A stretch of 35,205 bases of DNA from Streptomyces viridosporus (GCF_002078235.1 NZ_MSGP01000166.1:1-35205); one strand, 5' to 3'. Counted from the stretch's first letter, positions 24,347 through 33,530 are shown. Notes: generated by a model from the sequence alone, not told the origin. Numbers and translations are program-made.

Positions 24347-24356
24347 GGACCGGTCC
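24347..24356 (+). promoter_or_regulatory. Palindrome in the pdxS leader, possible regulator site
   Basis: GGACCGGTCC is a perfect ten-base palindrome 56 bases before the pdxS start. Just upstream, TTGGCCC (24334-24340) and GTGGACC (24345-24351) form an imperfect direct repeat. A direct-plus-inverted arrangement is typical of MocR/PdxR regulator sites, but the regulator assignment is inference. Confidence 0.3.
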
Positions 24357-24411
24357 GCTGCCGTTTCCTCAGTGCTGCAGAAACCCCCTTTCCCCCTCAG
24401 CGAGGTCATTC

Positions 24412-25323
24412 GTGTCCAGCACGCTCTCCGAAAACCAGGGTCCCGAGACCGGCACCGCGCGCGTGAAGCGCGGCATGGCCGAGCAGCTCAAGGGCGGCGT
24501 GATCATGGACGTCGTCACACCGGAGCAGGCGAAGATCGCCGAGGACGCGGGCGCCGTCGCCGTCATGGCCCTGGAGCGGGTCCCGGCCGACATCCGCAAG
24601 GACGGAGGCGTGGCCCGGATGTCCGACCCGGACATGATCGAGGGCATCATCGACGCCGTCTCCATCCCGGTCATGGCCAAGTCCCGCATCGGCCACTTCG
24701 TCGAGGCGCAGGTGCTGCAGTCGCTCGGCGTCGACTACATCGACGAGTCCGAGGTCCTCACCCCCGCCGACGAGGTCAACCACTCCGACAAGTGGGCGTT
24801 CACCACCCCCTTCGTCTGCGGCGCCACCAACCTGGGCGAGGCCCTGCGCCGCATCGCCGAGGGCGCCGCCATGATCCGCTCCAAGGGCGAGGCCGGCACC
24901 GGCAACGTCGTGGAGGCCGTGCGCCACCTGCGCCAGATCAAGAACGAGATCGCCAGGCTGCGCGGCTTCGACAACCACGAGCTGTACGCCGCCGCCAAGG
25001 AGCTGCGCGCCCCGTACGAGCTGGTCAAGGAGGTCGCCGAGCTGGGCAAGCTGCCCGTGGTCCTCTTCTCCGCCGGTGGTGTCGCCACCCCGGCCGACGC
25101 CGCGCTGATGCGCCAGCTCGGTGCCGAGGGCGTCTTCGTCGGCTCGGGCATCTTCAAGTCCGGCGACCCGGCCAAGCGCGCCGCCGCCATCGTCAAGGCG
25201 ACCACCTTCTACGACGACCCGAAGATCATCGCGGACGCGTCCCGCAACCTGGGCGAGGCCATGGTCGGCATCAACTGCGACACCCTCCCCGAGGCCGAGC
25301 GCTACGCCAACCGCGGTTGGTGA
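24412..25323 (+). CDS. pdxS: Pyridoxal 5'-phosphate synthase subunit PdxS
   Basis: A 303-residue (beta/alpha)8-barrel synthase subunit. It combines ribose 5-phosphate, glyceraldehyde 3-phosphate and ammonia into pyridoxal 5'-phosphate in the cytoplasm. Lys90 in VMAKSRIGH matches the Schiff-base lysine, and Lys158 in [11 protein letters not shown] matches the second catalytic lysine. The early [15 protein letters not shown] block is a family signature. The GTG start at 24412 is preceded by GAGG at the proper distance; the longer frame lacks family-like sequence. It partners with pdxT, which starts eight bases after its stop, giving the usual 12+12 synthase complex. A palindrome upstream may mediate control by a PLP-responsive regulator. 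Confidence 0.97.
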   Translation: MSSTLSENQGPETGTARVKRGMAEQLKGGVIMDVVTPEQAKIAEDAGAVAVMALERVPADIRKDGGVARMSDPDMIEGIIDAVSIPVMAKSRIGHFVEAQVLQSLGVDYIDESEVLTPADEVNHSDKWAFTTPFVCGATNLGEALRRIAEGAAMIRSKGEAGTGNVVEAVRHLRQIKNEIARLRGFDNHELYAAAKELRAPYELVKEVAELGKLPVVLFSAGGVATPADAALMRQLGAEGVFVGSGIFKSGDPAKRAAAIVKATTFYDDPKIIADASRNLGEAMVGINCDTLPEAERYANRGW

Positions 25324-25331
25324 CCCCTTCC

Positions 25332-25940
25332 ATGAGCGAAGCCCCCGTCATCGGCGTCCTGGCCCTCCAGGGCGACGTGCGGGAGCACCTCACCGCCCTG
25401 GCCTCGGCCGGCGCCGTGGCCGGGGCGGTGCGGCGCCCCGAGGAACTCGCCGAGGTCGACGGCCTCGTCCTGCCGGGCGGCGAGTCCACCACCATCTCCA
25501 AGCTGGCCGTCCTCTTCGGCCTGATGGAACCCCTCCGCGCGCGGGTGCGGGCCGGCATGCCCGTCTACGGCACCTGCGCCGGCATGATCATGCTCGCCGA
25601 CAAGATCCTCGACCCGCGCTCCGGCCAGGAGACCGTCGGCGGCATCGACATGATCGTGCGCCGCAACGCCTTCGGACGGCAGAACGAGTCCTTCGAGGCC
25701 GCGGTCGACGTCGAGGGCGTCGCCGGCGGCCCCGTGGAGGGCGTCTTCATCCGCGCCCCCTGGGTCGAGTCCGTCGGGGCCGGGGCCGAGGTGCTCGCCG
25801 AGCACGACGGACACATCGTGGCGGTCCGCCAGGGCAACGCCCTGGCCACGTCGTTCCACCCGGAACTGACCGGGGACCACCGCGTGCACGGCCTGTTCGT
25901 CGAAATGGTGCACGCGTGGCGGACGGCCGACTCCTTGTAG
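25332..25940 (+). CDS. pdxT: Pyridoxal 5'-phosphate synthase glutaminase subunit PdxT
   Basis: A 202-residue class I glutamine amidotransferase. The nucleophile Cys82 lies in YGTCAGM, with His176 and Glu178 in FHPEL completing the triad, and the oxyanion-forming PGGEST block is at 48-53. It releases ammonia from glutamine and channels it to PdxS. The length agrees with the family (about 190-200). The ATG at 25332 begins eight bases after pdxS with no strong ribosome binding site of its own, consistent with reinitiation. yebC follows after 48 bases; the sequence TAGGAT at the pdxT stop resembles a -10 element that could feed yebC. Confidence 0.97.
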   Translation: MSEAPVIGVLALQGDVREHLTALASAGAVAGAVRRPEELAEVDGLVLPGGESTTISKLAVLFGLMEPLRARVRAGMPVYGTCAGMIMLADKILDPRSGQETVGGIDMIVRRNAFGRQNESFEAAVDVEGVAGGPVEGVFIRAPWVESVGAGAEVLAEHDGHIVAVRQGNALATSFHPELTGDHRVHGLFVEMVHAWRTADSL

Positions 25941-25988
25941 GATTCCTGCGTCCGTTGCAGAGATGGGTTACGCGAAGGAGACAGGCAG

Positions 25989-26741
25989 ATGGCCGGCCAC
26001 TCTAAATGGGCCACGACGAAGCACAAGAAGGCCGTCCTCGACGCCAAGCGCGGCAAGCTCTTCGCGAAGCTGATCAAGAACATCGAGGTCGCGGCCCGGA
26101 TGGGCGGCGCCGACCCCGAGGGCAACCCGACGCTGTACGACGCCATCCAGAAGGCCAAGAAGCAGTCGGTCCCCAACAAGAACATCGACTCCGCGGTCAA
26201 GCGCGGCGCGGGCCTGGAGGCCGGCGGCGCCGACTACGAGACGATCATGTACGAGGGCTACGGTCCGAACGGTGTCGCGGTGCTCATCGAGTGCCTCACC
26301 GACAACCGCAACCGCGCCGCCTCCGACGTCCGCGTCGCCATGACCCGCAACGGCGGCTCCATGGCCGACCCGGGTTCGGTGTCGTACCTCTTCAACCGCA
26401 AGGGCGTGGTGATCGTCCCCAAGGGCGAGCTGACCGAGGACGACGTCCTCGGCGCCGTCCTGGACGCGGGCGCCGAGGAGGTCAACGACCTCGGCGAGTC
26501 CTTCGAGGTTGTCAGCGAGCCGACCGACCTGGTCGCGGTCCGCACCGCCCTCCAGGACGCCGGGATCGACTACGAGTCCGCCGACGCCAACTTCGTCCCG
26601 ACCATGCAGGTCGAGCTGGACGAGGAGGGCGCGAAGAAGATCTTCAAGCTGATCGACGCCCTGGAGGACAGCGACGACGTGCAGAACGTCTTCGCCAACT
26701 TCGACGTGAGCGACGAGATCATGGAGAAGGTCGGCGCGTAA
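25989..26741 (+). CDS. yebC: YebC/PmpR family DNA-binding or translation-associated protein
   Basis: A 250-residue cytoplasmic protein of the YebC/TACO1 family, recognised by the N-terminus [14 protein letters not shown] and the following basic helix region. Three domains are expected: N-terminal helical bundle (about 1-80), then two interleaved alpha/beta domains. Members have been described both as transcriptional regulators and, more recently, as factors helping ribosomes through difficult sequences such as proline runs. The sequence cannot choose between these. GAAGGAGA precedes the ATG. It sits between PLP synthase and the ruv genes, as in most actinobacteria. A strong hairpin downstream ends the transcript. 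Confidence 0.95.
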   Translation: MAGHSKWATTKHKKAVLDAKRGKLFAKLIKNIEVAARMGGADPEGNPTLYDAIQKAKKQSVPNKNIDSAVKRGAGLEAGGADYETIMYEGYGPNGVAVLIECLTDNRNRAASDVRVAMTRNGGSMADPGSVSYLFNRKGVVIVPKGELTEDDVLGAVLDAGAEEVNDLGESFEVVSEPTDLVAVRTALQDAGIDYESADANFVPTMQVELDEEGAKKIFKLIDALEDSDDVQNVFANFDVSDEIMEKVGA

Positions 26742-26766
26742 CGCCGCGGGCCCCAGCCGACTCAAC

Positions 26767-26793
26767 GGGCCGACGGGGCGCACCCGTCGGCCC
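26767..26793 (+). terminator. Terminator between yebC and ruvC
   Basis: Arms 26767-26777 and 26783-26793 pair perfectly over 11 bases with a five-base loop. No U-tract follows. It indicates that ruvC starts a separate transcript; TAGCCT at 26834-26839 is a possible ruvC -10. Confidence 0.8.
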
Positions 26794-26873
26794 GTCGCCC
26801 TGTCCGCTTGCCCGCGTTGTCGGTGACAGCGGATAGCCTGCACGAACAGGCGATCGAGAGAGAGGGGCCCGGT

Positions 26874-27404
26874 GTGCGTGTGCTGGGGGTGGACCCGGGG
26901 CTGACCCGGTGCGGCGTCGGCGTGGTCGAGGGCGTCGCCGGGCAGCCGCTCACCATGCTCGGGGTCGGGGTCGTTCGCACCCCGGCGGACGCCGACCTCG
27001 GACACCGCCTCGTCGTCCTCGAGCAGGGCCTCGAGCAGTGGCTGGAGGAGCACCGGCCGGAGTACGTGGCCGTGGAGCGCGTCTTCAGCCAGCACAACGT
27101 CCGCACGGTCATGGGCACCGCCCAGGCCAGCGCCGTCGCCCTGCTGTGCGCCTCCCGCCGCGGCATCCCCGTCGCCCTGCACACCCCCAGCGAGGTCAAG
27201 GCCGCCGTCACCGGCTCCGGCCGCGCCGACAAGGCGCAGGTCGGCGCCATGGTCACCCGGCTGCTGCGGCTGGCCGCGCCCCCGAAGCCCGCCGACGCGG
27301 CCGACGCGCTCGCCCTCGCCATCTGCCACATCTGGCGCGCCCCCGCGCAGAACCGACTCCAGCAGGCGGTCGCCCTGCACGCAACGAAAGGCCGTACGGC
27401 ATGA
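26874..27404 (+). CDS. ruvC: Holliday junction endonuclease RuvC
   Basis: A 176-residue resolvase that cuts Holliday junctions symmetrically during recombination repair. The RNase H-like fold shows the catalytic acids: Asp7 in [11 protein letters not shown], Glu68 in VAVERVF, and Asp141/Asp144 in [15 protein letters not shown]. The GTG at 26874 is chosen because the catalytic strand starts immediately and GAGAGAGGGG lies upstream; a longer in-frame reading is not family-like. Its stop overlaps the ruvA start (ATGA), so translation is coupled. The three ruv genes form one operon in this order, giving all parts of the resolvasome. Confidence 0.97.
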   Translation: MRVLGVDPGLTRCGVGVVEGVAGQPLTMLGVGVVRTPADADLGHRLVVLEQGLEQWLEEHRPEYVAVERVFSQHNVRTVMGTAQASAVALLCASRRGIPVALHTPSEVKAAVTGSGRADKAQVGAMVTRLLRLAAPPKPADAADALALAICHIWRAPAQNRLQQAVALHATKGRTA

Positions 27405-28006
27405 TCGCCTTCGTCAGCGGCACCGTCGCCGCCCTCGCCCCCGACACCGCGGTCGTCGAGGTCGGCGGTGTCGGCATGGCCGTCCAGTGCACGCCGAACA
27501 CGCTGTCCACGCTCCGCGTCGGCCGGCCGGCCAAACTGCACACGTCCCTCGTCGTGCGGGAGGACTCGCTGACCCTGTACGGCTTCGCGGACGACGACGA
27601 ACGCCAGGTCTTCGAACTGCTGCAGACCGCGAGCGGCGTGGGTCCGAGGCTCGCGCAGGCGATGCTCGCCGTGCACACCCCGGACGCCCTGCGCCGTGCC
27701 GTCGCGACCGGCGACGAGAAGGCCCTCACCGCCGTACCCGGCATCGGCAAGAAGGGCGCCCAGAAGCTGCTCCTGGAGCTGAAGGACCGCCTGGGCGAAC
27801 CGGTCGGCGCGCCGGCCGCGGGCGCCCCGGCCGCCGCCGGCTGGCGCGACCAGCTGCACGCCGCCCTGATCGGCCTCGGGTACGCCACCCGCGAGGCCGA
27901 CGAGGCGGTGGCCGCCGTGACGCCCCAGGCGGAGGCGGCCGGAGGCACGCCCCGGGTCGGCCCGTTGCTGAAGGCGGCCCTGCAGACGCTGAACCGCGCC
28001 CGATAG
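27401..28006 (+). CDS. ruvA: Holliday junction branch-migration subunit RuvA
   Basis: A 201-residue DNA-binding subunit that forms tetramers on four-way junctions and loads the RuvB motor. An N-terminal OB fold begins [25 protein letters not shown]. The helix-hairpin-helix region follows (about 70-130, with [11 protein letters not shown] and [16 protein letters not shown]). After a Gly/Ala/Pro linker, a C-terminal three-helix domain (about 150-201, [16 protein letters not shown]) contacts RuvB. Length is standard. The start overlaps the ruvC stop by four bases. ruvB follows after 28 bases. Confidence 0.97.
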   Translation: MIAFVSGTVAALAPDTAVVEVGGVGMAVQCTPNTLSTLRVGRPAKLHTSLVVREDSLTLYGFADDDERQVFELLQTASGVGPRLAQAMLAVHTPDALRRAVATGDEKALTAVPGIGKKGAQKLLLELKDRLGEPVGAPAAGAPAAAGWRDQLHAALIGLGYATREADEAVAAVTPQAEAAGGTPRVGPLLKAALQTLNRAR

Positions 28007-28034
28007 CCCGTACGGAGAGCTGAGGCACACGCAC

Positions 28035-29105
28035 ATGAACTGGGACGACACGACCGACACCCCCGCCACCGAGCGGCTCGTCGGTGCGTCCGCCGACGGT
28101 GAGGACCAGGCCGTCGAGGCCGCCCTGCGCCCCAAGGACCTGGACGAGTTCATCGGCCAGGAGAAGGTCCGCGAGCAGCTCGACCTCGTGCTGCGGGCCG
28201 CCCGCGCCCGCGGCGCCACCGCCGACCACGTGCTGCTCTCCGGCGCCCCCGGCCTCGGCAAGACCACCCTCTCGATGATCATCGCCGCCGAGATGGGCGC
28301 CCCCATCCGCATCACCTCCGGCCCCGCCATCCAGCACGCCGGCGACCTCGCGGCGATCCTCTCCTCCCTCCAGGAGGGCGAGGTCCTCTTCCTCGACGAG
28401 ATCCACCGGATGTCCCGGCCCGCCGAGGAGATGCTGTACATGGCGATGGAGGACTTCCGCGTCGACGTCATCGTCGGCAAGGGACCCGGCGCCACCGCCA
28501 TCCCCCTCGAACTGCCCCCCTTCACCCTGGTCGGCGCCACCACCCGCGCGGGCCTGCTGCCACCGCCGCTGCGCGACCGCTTCGGCTTCACCGCGCACAT
28601 GGAGTTCTACGAGCCCGCCGAGCTGGAGCGGGTCGTCCACCGCTCGGCGAGCCTCCTCGACGTCGAGATCGACACCGAGGGCGCCGCCGAGATCGCCGGC
28701 CGCTCCCGCGGCACGCCCCGGATCGCCAACCGCCTGCTGCGGCGCGTCCGCGACTACGCGCAGGTCAAGGCGGACGGCCTGATCACCAAGGAGATCGCCG
28801 CGGCGGCCCTCGCGGTCTACGAGGTCGACGCCCGCGGACTGGACCGGCTCGACCGCGCGGTGCTCCAGGCGCTGCTCAAGCTGTTCGGCGGCGGCCCCGT
28901 CGGCCTCTCCACGCTCGCCGTCGCGGTCGGGGAGGAGCGTGAGACAGTGGAGGAAGTGGCCGAACCCTTCCTCGTGCGTGAGGGCCTGCTCGCCCGCACC
29001 CCGCGCGGGCGGGTCGCCACCCCGGCGGCCTGGGAGCACCTCGGCCTCACCCCGCCCCGCTCGGGGACCCCCGGAAACGGACAAGGCAACCTGTTCGGGG
29101 CGTGA
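28035..29105 (+). CDS. ruvB: Holliday junction branch-migration ATPase RuvB
   Basis: A 356-residue AAA+ motor that drives branch migration as a hexameric ring around DNA. Walker A is GAPGLGKTT (70-78), Walker B is LFLDEIHR (118-125), sensor-like GATTRAG and the arginine-finger region (PPPLRDRFG) follow, and the C-terminal winged-helix domain contains [14 protein letters not shown]. The N-terminal 25 residues form an acidic extension typical of actinobacterial versions. It is the last gene of the ruv operon. A 166-base gap with a good promoter separates it from yajC, so the Sec genes are independently transcribed. Confidence 0.98.
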   Translation: MNWDDTTDTPATERLVGASADGEDQAVEAALRPKDLDEFIGQEKVREQLDLVLRAARARGATADHVLLSGAPGLGKTTLSMIIAAEMGAPIRITSGPAIQHAGDLAAILSSLQEGEVLFLDEIHRMSRPAEEMLYMAMEDFRVDVIVGKGPGATAIPLELPPFTLVGATTRAGLLPPPLRDRFGFTAHMEFYEPAELERVVHRSASLLDVEIDTEGAAEIAGRSRGTPRIANRLLRRVRDYAQVKADGLITKEIAAAALAVYEVDARGLDRLDRAVLQALLKLFGGGPVGLSTLAVAVGEERETVEEVAEPFLVREGLLARTPRGRVATPAAWEHLGLTPPRSGTPGNGQGNLFGA

Positions 29106-29152
29106 CGGCCGAGGCGGTGGCCCCGGCAGGAACCCCGGTGCCATGCTGAGCG

Positions 29153-29182
29153 TTGTTCCCTGCGCGCGGACTCGCCTAGACT
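29153..29182 (+). promoter_or_regulatory. Promoter of the yajC-secD-secF region
   Basis: TTGTTC (29153-29158) and TAGACT (29177-29182) with an 18-base spacer make one of the clearest vegetative promoters in the window. Transcription should start near 29189, giving a leader of about 80 bases before yajC. Confidence 0.75.
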
Positions 29183-29271
29183 CCGCCGGTGCCACCGTTG
29201 TCGGCGGCATCACACCACCCCCAACCAACAGGCCGTTCACCAGCGCGGTCGTGTGAAGGAAGTTCCGACCC

Positions 29272-29766
29272 GTGAGTCTCCTGACCCTCCTCCCGTTCAT
29301 TGTGCTCATCGGGGCCATGTTCCTGATGACCCGGTCGGCCAAGAAGAAGCAGCAAGAGGCCATCGAGATGCGGAACCAGATGCAGCCCGGTTCCGGCGTC
29401 CGCACCATCGGGGGCATGTATGCCACGGTCAAGGAGGTCAACGAGGACACGGTCCTCCTCGACGCCGGCCCGGGCGTGGACCTGATGTTCGCCAAGAACG
29501 CGATCGGTGCCGTCCTGAGCGACGACGAGTACAACCGCATCGTCCACGGCATCGAGCACGACCTGAGGTCCGACGCCGATGTCGTCCCGGACGACGCCTC
29601 CTCCCTCACCGGGACCGACGAGTCCTCCGACGCCGCCGTCTCCGACGACAAGCCCGTCGACTTCGGCAAGAAGGACGCGGCCGACGAGCCCGTCGCCGAC
29701 GAGCCGGCCGACGCGAAGGCGGACGAGCAGCCGAAGAAGACCGACGGCGGCTCCGAGGCGAAGTAG
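29272..29766 (+). CDS. yajC: Preprotein translocase accessory subunit YajC
   Basis: A 164-residue protein with a single N-terminal helix (about 2-19) followed by the conserved cytoplasmic block MFLMTRSAKKKQQE and a small beta domain (GSGVRTIGGMYATVKEV). The last 70 residues are Asp/Glu/Ala/Lys-rich and probably disordered, making it longer than the roughly 110-residue E. coli protein, as in other actinobacteria. It associates with SecD and SecF and with the SecYEG channel. The GTG at 29272 has GAAGGAAG upstream. secD follows after a 142-base gap that contains a long hairpin. Confidence 0.95.
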   Translation: MSLLTLLPFIVLIGAMFLMTRSAKKKQQEAIEMRNQMQPGSGVRTIGGMYATVKEVNEDTVLLDAGPGVDLMFAKNAIGAVLSDDEYNRIVHGIEHDLRSDADVVPDDASSLTGTDESSDAAVSDDKPVDFGKKDAADEPVADEPADAKADEQPKKTDGGSEAK

Positions 29767-29776
29767 CAACAACAGT

Positions 29777-29821
29777 CGTGTCCCGGGATGCGTGGGTCGG
29801 ACCCGCGTGCCCCGGGACACG
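29777..29821 (+). terminator. Long hairpin between yajC and secD (attenuator or terminator)
   Basis: The outer stem pairs 29777-29787 with 29811-29821 over 11 bases. An inner stem of seven pairs including one G-U wobble (29791-29797/29801-29807) stacks inside. It sits just after the yajC stop. Without a U-tract it could be a partial terminator lowering secDF expression relative to yajC, or an mRNA processing element. Confidence 0.6.
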
Positions 29822-29908
29822 CTCCGTTCACACGGAATTTCGACACCACGCCATGGCCGCCCGCCCGTCGAGCCGGGCGCGAAGCGGCCCGAGAGGGAGT
29901 ACGAGAAG

Positions 29909-31735
29909 GTGACCAAACTCAAAAAGGGACAGAACGCGAGCGCCCAAAGCAAGCCCGGGCGCTCGCTTGCCCTGATCCTGCTCGCCATCGTGGCACTCAC
30001 CGGAGGCATGTTCGCCTCCGGTCACACCGCTCCGCGTCTGGGAATCGATCTGGCCGGCGGCACGAGCATCACGCTCGCGGCGGTACCGGAAGCCGGCCAG
30101 GAATCCGCGATCAACAAGACCAACATGGACACCGCGGTCTCCATCATGGAGCGCCGTGTCAACGGTCTCGGCGTCTCCGAGGCCGAGGTCCAGACGCAGG
30201 GCACCCGCAACATCATCGTCAACATTCCCAAGGGCACGAACTCCCAGCAGGCCCGGGAACAGGTCGGCACCACCGCCAAACTCTACTTCCGCCCGGTCGT
30301 CGCCACCGAACTCGCCGGCGGCGGGACAGCCCCCACGCCGAGCGCCTCCGGCAGCCCCTCGGGCGAGGGCGCCGGCAAGGACAAGGCGACGGAGAAGGCC
30401 ACGGAGAAGGCCACCGAGAAGGCCGCGGACGGGGAGTCCGACGGCTCCTCACCGTCCGCCTCCACCAGCCCGTCGGCGGGCTCCACCACCCAGGGCCGCG
30501 CGCTCACCGACGCCCTGAAGGCCGACGAGACGCCCTCCGCCGGCGCTTCCGCCGCGGACGAGGCCACCCCCGCCCCCACTCCCTCCGCGACCGGCGGCAC
30601 CTCCGGGAACGACGACAGCGGGCTCCAGGCCCAGTACGCCGCGCTCGACTGCACCAAGGAGGCCGTCCGGGCCAAGGCCGCTGACGGTGCCAAGGCCGGC
30701 GATTCGACCGTCGCCTGCGGCCAGAACTCCCAGGGCCAGTGGCAGAAGTACCTCCTCGGCCCCGCCGCGGTCGACGGCACGGACGTCGACAAGGCCCAGG
30801 CGGTCCTGAACACGCAGACCGGTGCCGGCTGGACCGTCACCATGGACTTCACGGACAAGGGTGCCAAGAAGTTCGCCGACATCACCGGCCAGCTGGCCCA
30901 GAAGCAGTCCCCGCAGAACCAGTTCGCCATCGTCCTGGACGGCGAGGTGGTCTCCGACCCCTACGTCAGCCAGGCCCTGACCGGCGGCAACGCGGAGATC
31001 TCCGGCAACTTCACCCAGCAGTCCTCCCAGGAACTGGCCAACATGCTGTCCTACGGCGCCCTGCCGCTGACCTTCCGCGAGGACAGCGTCACCACCGTCA
31101 CCGCCGCGCTCGGCGGCGAGCAGCTGCAGGCCGGCCTGATCGCCGGTGCCATCGGTCTCGCCCTGGTCGTCCTCTACCTGCTGGTTTACTACCGGGGCCT
31201 GTCCTTCATCGCCCTCCTCTCGCTGCTGGTGTCCGCCGCCCTGACCTACGTGATCATGTCGCTGCTCGGCCCGACCATCGGCTTCGCGCTCAACCTGCCG
31301 GCCGTGTGCGGTGCCATCGTGGCGATCGGCATCACGGCGGACTCGTTCATCGTGTACTTCGAACGGGTCCGGGACGAGATCCGCGAGGGCCGCACGCTGC
31401 GCCCCGCCGTGGAGCGGGCCTGGCCGCGTGCCCGGCGCACCATCCTGGTCTCCGACTTCGTGTCGTTCCTCGCCGCCGCGGTGCTCTTCGTCGTCACCGT
31501 CGGCAAGGTCCAGGGCTTCGCGTTCACGCTCGGCCTGACCACCCTGCTCGACGTCGTGGTGGTGTTCCTCTTCACCAAGCCGCTGCTGACGCTGATGGCC
31601 CGGCGGAAGTTCTTCGCGAGCGGTCACAAGTGGTCCGGCCTCGACCCCGAGGCCCTGGGAGCCAAGCCGCCGCTGCGCCGTACCCGCCGTTCCGTCCCCG
31701 CCGTCGCCGGCCCCGTCGAGACCAAGGAGGTCTGA
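29909..31735 (+). CDS. secD: Protein translocase subunit SecD
   Basis: A 608-residue RND-type membrane protein that, with SecF, uses proton flow to help pull exported proteins off the translocon. The N-terminal helix (about 19-37) precedes the first periplasmic domain, which starts GIDLAGGTSITL. That domain is interrupted by a Ser/Thr/Ala/Lys/Pro-rich insertion (about residues 137-236) with three KATE units. The domain resumes (ALDCTKEAVRAK) and leads into five C-terminal helices carrying conserved blocks LPLTFREDSVTTVTAALGG, GITADSFIVYFERVRDEIREG and TKPLLTLMARRKFF. GTG 29909 has GGGAG nine bases upstream. The next gene starts one base after the stop codon. Confidence 0.96.
   Translation: MTKLKKGQNASAQSKPGRSLALILLAIVALTGGMFASGHTAPRLGIDLAGGTSITLAAVPEAGQESAINKTNMDTAVSIMERRVNGLGVSEAEVQTQGTRNIIVNIPKGTNSQQAREQVGTTAKLYFRPVVATELAGGGTAPTPSASGSPSGEGAGKDKATEKATEKATEKAADGESDGSSPSASTSPSAGSTTQGRALTDALKADETPSAGASAADEATPAPTPSATGGTSGNDDSGLQAQYAALDCTKEAVRAKAADGAKAGDSTVACGQNSQGQWQKYLLGPAAVDGTDVDKAQAVLNTQTGAGWTVTMDFTDKGAKKFADITGQLAQKQSPQNQFAIVLDGEVVSDPYVSQALTGGNAEISGNFTQQSSQELANMLSYGALPLTFREDSVTTVTAALGGEQLQAGLIAGAIGLALVVLYLLVYYRGLSFIALLSLLVSAALTYVIMSLLGPTIGFALNLPAVCGAIVAIGITADSFIVYFERVRDEIREGRTLRPAVERAWPRARRTILVSDFVSFLAAAVLFVVTVGKVQGFAFTLGLTTLLDVVVVFLFTKPLLTLMARRKFFASGHKWSGLDPEALGAKPPLRRTRRSVPAVAGPVETKEV
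30383..30418 (+). repeat. Three tandem 12-bp units inside secD
   Basis: Three near-identical 12-base units encode Lys-Ala-Thr-Glu repeats (residues 159-170), followed by Lys-Ala. They lie in the flexible insertion of the periplasmic-type domain and may vary in number between strains by slippage. Confidence 0.85.
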
Positions 31736-31736
31736 G

Positions 31737-32852
31737 ATGTCGAAGCTCGGCACCCTCGGCGCCCGACTGCACCACGGCGAGATCGGCTACGACTTCATCA
31801 AGAACCGCAGGATCTGGTACGGCATCTCCGTCCTGATCACCATCACGGCCATCGTCGGCCTGGCGGTGCGCGGCCTGCACATGGGCATCGAGTTCCAGGG
31901 CGGCGCGGTCTTCACCACCCCGAAGAACATGAGCGTCTCGGTCGCCACGGCCGAGAGGTACGCGGAGGATGCGTCCGGCCACGACGCCATCGTCCAGAAG
32001 CTCGGCGACGGCAGCATGCGCATCCAGGTCGCCGGCATCGACACGGGCGCGTCGGACAGGATCAAGGACACGCTCGCCCAGGACCTCGAGGTCGACGCGG
32101 AGCAGATCAACGCCGAACTGGTCGGCCCCAGCTGGGGCGAGCAGATCGCCAACAAGGCCTGGCAGGGCCTCGGCATCTTCATGGTGCTGATGGTGATCTA
32201 CCTGGCGATCGCCTTCGAGTGGCGCATGGCGGTCGCCGCGTTCATCGCCCTGATCCACGACATCACCATCACCGTCGGCATCTACGCCCTCGTCGGCTTC
32301 GAGGTCACGCCGGGCACGGTGATCGGTCTGCTGACCATCCTCGGTTACTCGCTCTACGACACGGTCGTGGTCTTCGACAGCCTGAAGGAACAGACCAAGG
32401 ACATCACCAAGCAGACCCGCTGGACGTACAGCGAGGTCGCCAACCGCTCCATCAACAGCACCCTGGTCCGCTCCGTCAACACCACGGTGGTGGCGCTGCT
32501 GCCCGTCGCGGGCCTGCTGTTCATCGGTGGCGGTGTCCTTGGCGCCGGCATGCTGAACGACATCTCGCTGTCGCTGTTCGTCGGCCTCGCCGCCGGCGCG
32601 TACTCTTCGATCTTCATCGCCACCCCGCTCGTCGCCGACCTCAAGGAACGAGAGCCGGCGATGAAGACCCTCAAGAAGCGCGTCCTGGCCAAGCGGGCCC
32701 ACGGGGCGGCCAGGGACGAGTCCCAGGGCGCCCCGGCCGCCGCCGACGACGCGTACGACGACGAAGAAAACGCCCCCGCCGCCGTCGGCTCGCGCAACCA
32801 GTCCGCGTCGCGCGACCGCGGCCGGGGCCGGAGCTCGGGAAGGCGCCGATGA
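31737..32852 (+). CDS. secF: Protein translocase subunit SecF
   Basis: A 371-residue partner of SecD. An N-terminal helix (about 30-50) precedes the extracytoplasmic domain opening with GIEFQGGAVF, and five helices follow. Signature blocks are LTILGYSLYDTVVVFDSLKEQ and NRSINSTLVRSVNTTVVALLPVAGLL, which contribute to the proton path. The last 60 residues are charged, Ala/Asp/Arg-rich and ribosome-facing, longer than in E. coli. The ATG is one base after the secD stop, and the secF stop overlaps the apt start, so secD, secF and apt are one unit. Confidence 0.97.
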   Translation: MSKLGTLGARLHHGEIGYDFIKNRRIWYGISVLITITAIVGLAVRGLHMGIEFQGGAVFTTPKNMSVSVATAERYAEDASGHDAIVQKLGDGSMRIQVAGIDTGASDRIKDTLAQDLEVDAEQINAELVGPSWGEQIANKAWQGLGIFMVLMVIYLAIAFEWRMAVAAFIALIHDITITVGIYALVGFEVTPGTVIGLLTILGYSLYDTVVVFDSLKEQTKDITKQTRWTYSEVANRSINSTLVRSVNTTVVALLPVAGLLFIGGGVLGAGMLNDISLSLFVGLAAGAYSSIFIATPLVADLKEREPAMKTLKKRVLAKRAHGAARDESQGAPAAADDAYDDEENAPAAVGSRNQSASRDRGRGRSSGRRR

Positions 32853-33388
32853 CCGACATCAAGGAACTGCTGCTCAGCCGCATCCGGGACGTGGTGGACT
32901 ACCCGGAGCCGGGCGTGATGTTCAAGGACATCACGCCGCTCCTGGCGGACCCGGCGGCCTTCACCGCGCTCACCGACGCCCTGGTCGGCATCGCCGAGCA
33001 GACCGGCGCCACCAAGGTCGTCGGCCTGGAGGCCCGGGGCTTCATCCTCGCCGCCCCGGTCGCCGTCCGCGCGGGCCTGGGCTTCATCCCCGTGCGCAAG
33101 GCGGGCAAGCTCCCCGGAGCCACCCTCGGTCAGGCGTACGACCTGGAGTACGGCTCCGCGGAGATCGAGGTGCACGCGGAGGACCTCTGCGGGGACGACC
33201 GCGTCCTGGTGGTCGACGACGTCCTCGCCACCGGGGGCACCGCCGAGGCGTCGGTCCGGCTCATCCGCAGGGCGGGCGCCGAGGTCGCGGGCCTCGCCGT
33301 GCTGATGGAGCTCGGCTTCCTCGGCGGCCGCGCCCGTCTGGAACCGGCCCTGGCGGGCGCACCGCTGGAGGCGCTGCTCACCGTCTGA
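32849..33388 (+). CDS. apt: Adenine phosphoribosyltransferase
   Basis: A 179-residue type I phosphoribosyltransferase that converts adenine and PRPP to AMP for purine salvage. The PRPP-binding loop VLVVDDVLATGGT is at about residues 117-129, the hood region includes PEPGVMFKDITPLL, and the conserved GLEARGFI block is present. Length is normal. Its ATG overlaps the secF TGA (ATGA), so it depends on upstream translation. Apt sits directly before relA in many actinobacteria; both bear on purine nucleotide pools. A hairpin after it separates it from relA. Confidence 0.97.
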   Translation: MTDIKELLLSRIRDVVDYPEPGVMFKDITPLLADPAAFTALTDALVGIAEQTGATKVVGLEARGFILAAPVAVRAGLGFIPVRKAGKLPGATLGQAYDLEYGSAEIEVHAEDLCGDDRVLVVDDVLATGGTAEASVRLIRRAGAEVAGLAVLMELGFLGGRARLEPALAGAPLEALLTV

Positions 33389-33430
33389 CCGGCCGACGGC
33401 ACGGCGCGGAGGCCCTTGTCCCACCACGCG

Positions 33431-33459
33431 GGCGGACCCGGAGGAATCCGGCGTCCGCC
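33431..33459 (+). terminator. Terminator between apt and relA
   Basis: The outer stem is GGCGGAC/GTCCGCC (33431-33437/33453-33459). The inner stem CCGGA/TCCGG (33438-33442/33447-33451) has a GGAA tetraloop and one bulged C. A short TTT occurs at 33467-33469. Confidence 0.7.
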
Positions 33460-33524
33460 TCGCGCGTTTCCCGGGGGGACGGTCCTCACACCGCTCCGGA
33501 GGCGATCGGCGGGCGCAGGATCGC

Positions 33525-33530
33525 TACCAT
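33525..33530 (+). promoter_or_regulatory. Candidate -10 element for relA
   Basis: TACCAT matches TANNNT and would start transcription near 33537, about 44 bases before the TTG start. No good -35 is visible at the expected distance. Confidence 0.4.

Noticed and set aside
29778..29912. A 44-codon GTG-started frame ending on the secD start codon, as a SecM/VemP-like arrest peptide
   Set aside because: Its third positions are only about 75% G/C, it uses rare AGA and CGA codons, has no signal or membrane segment, and lacks a recognisable arrest motif such as RAPP. It also overlaps the hairpin. Probably non-coding.
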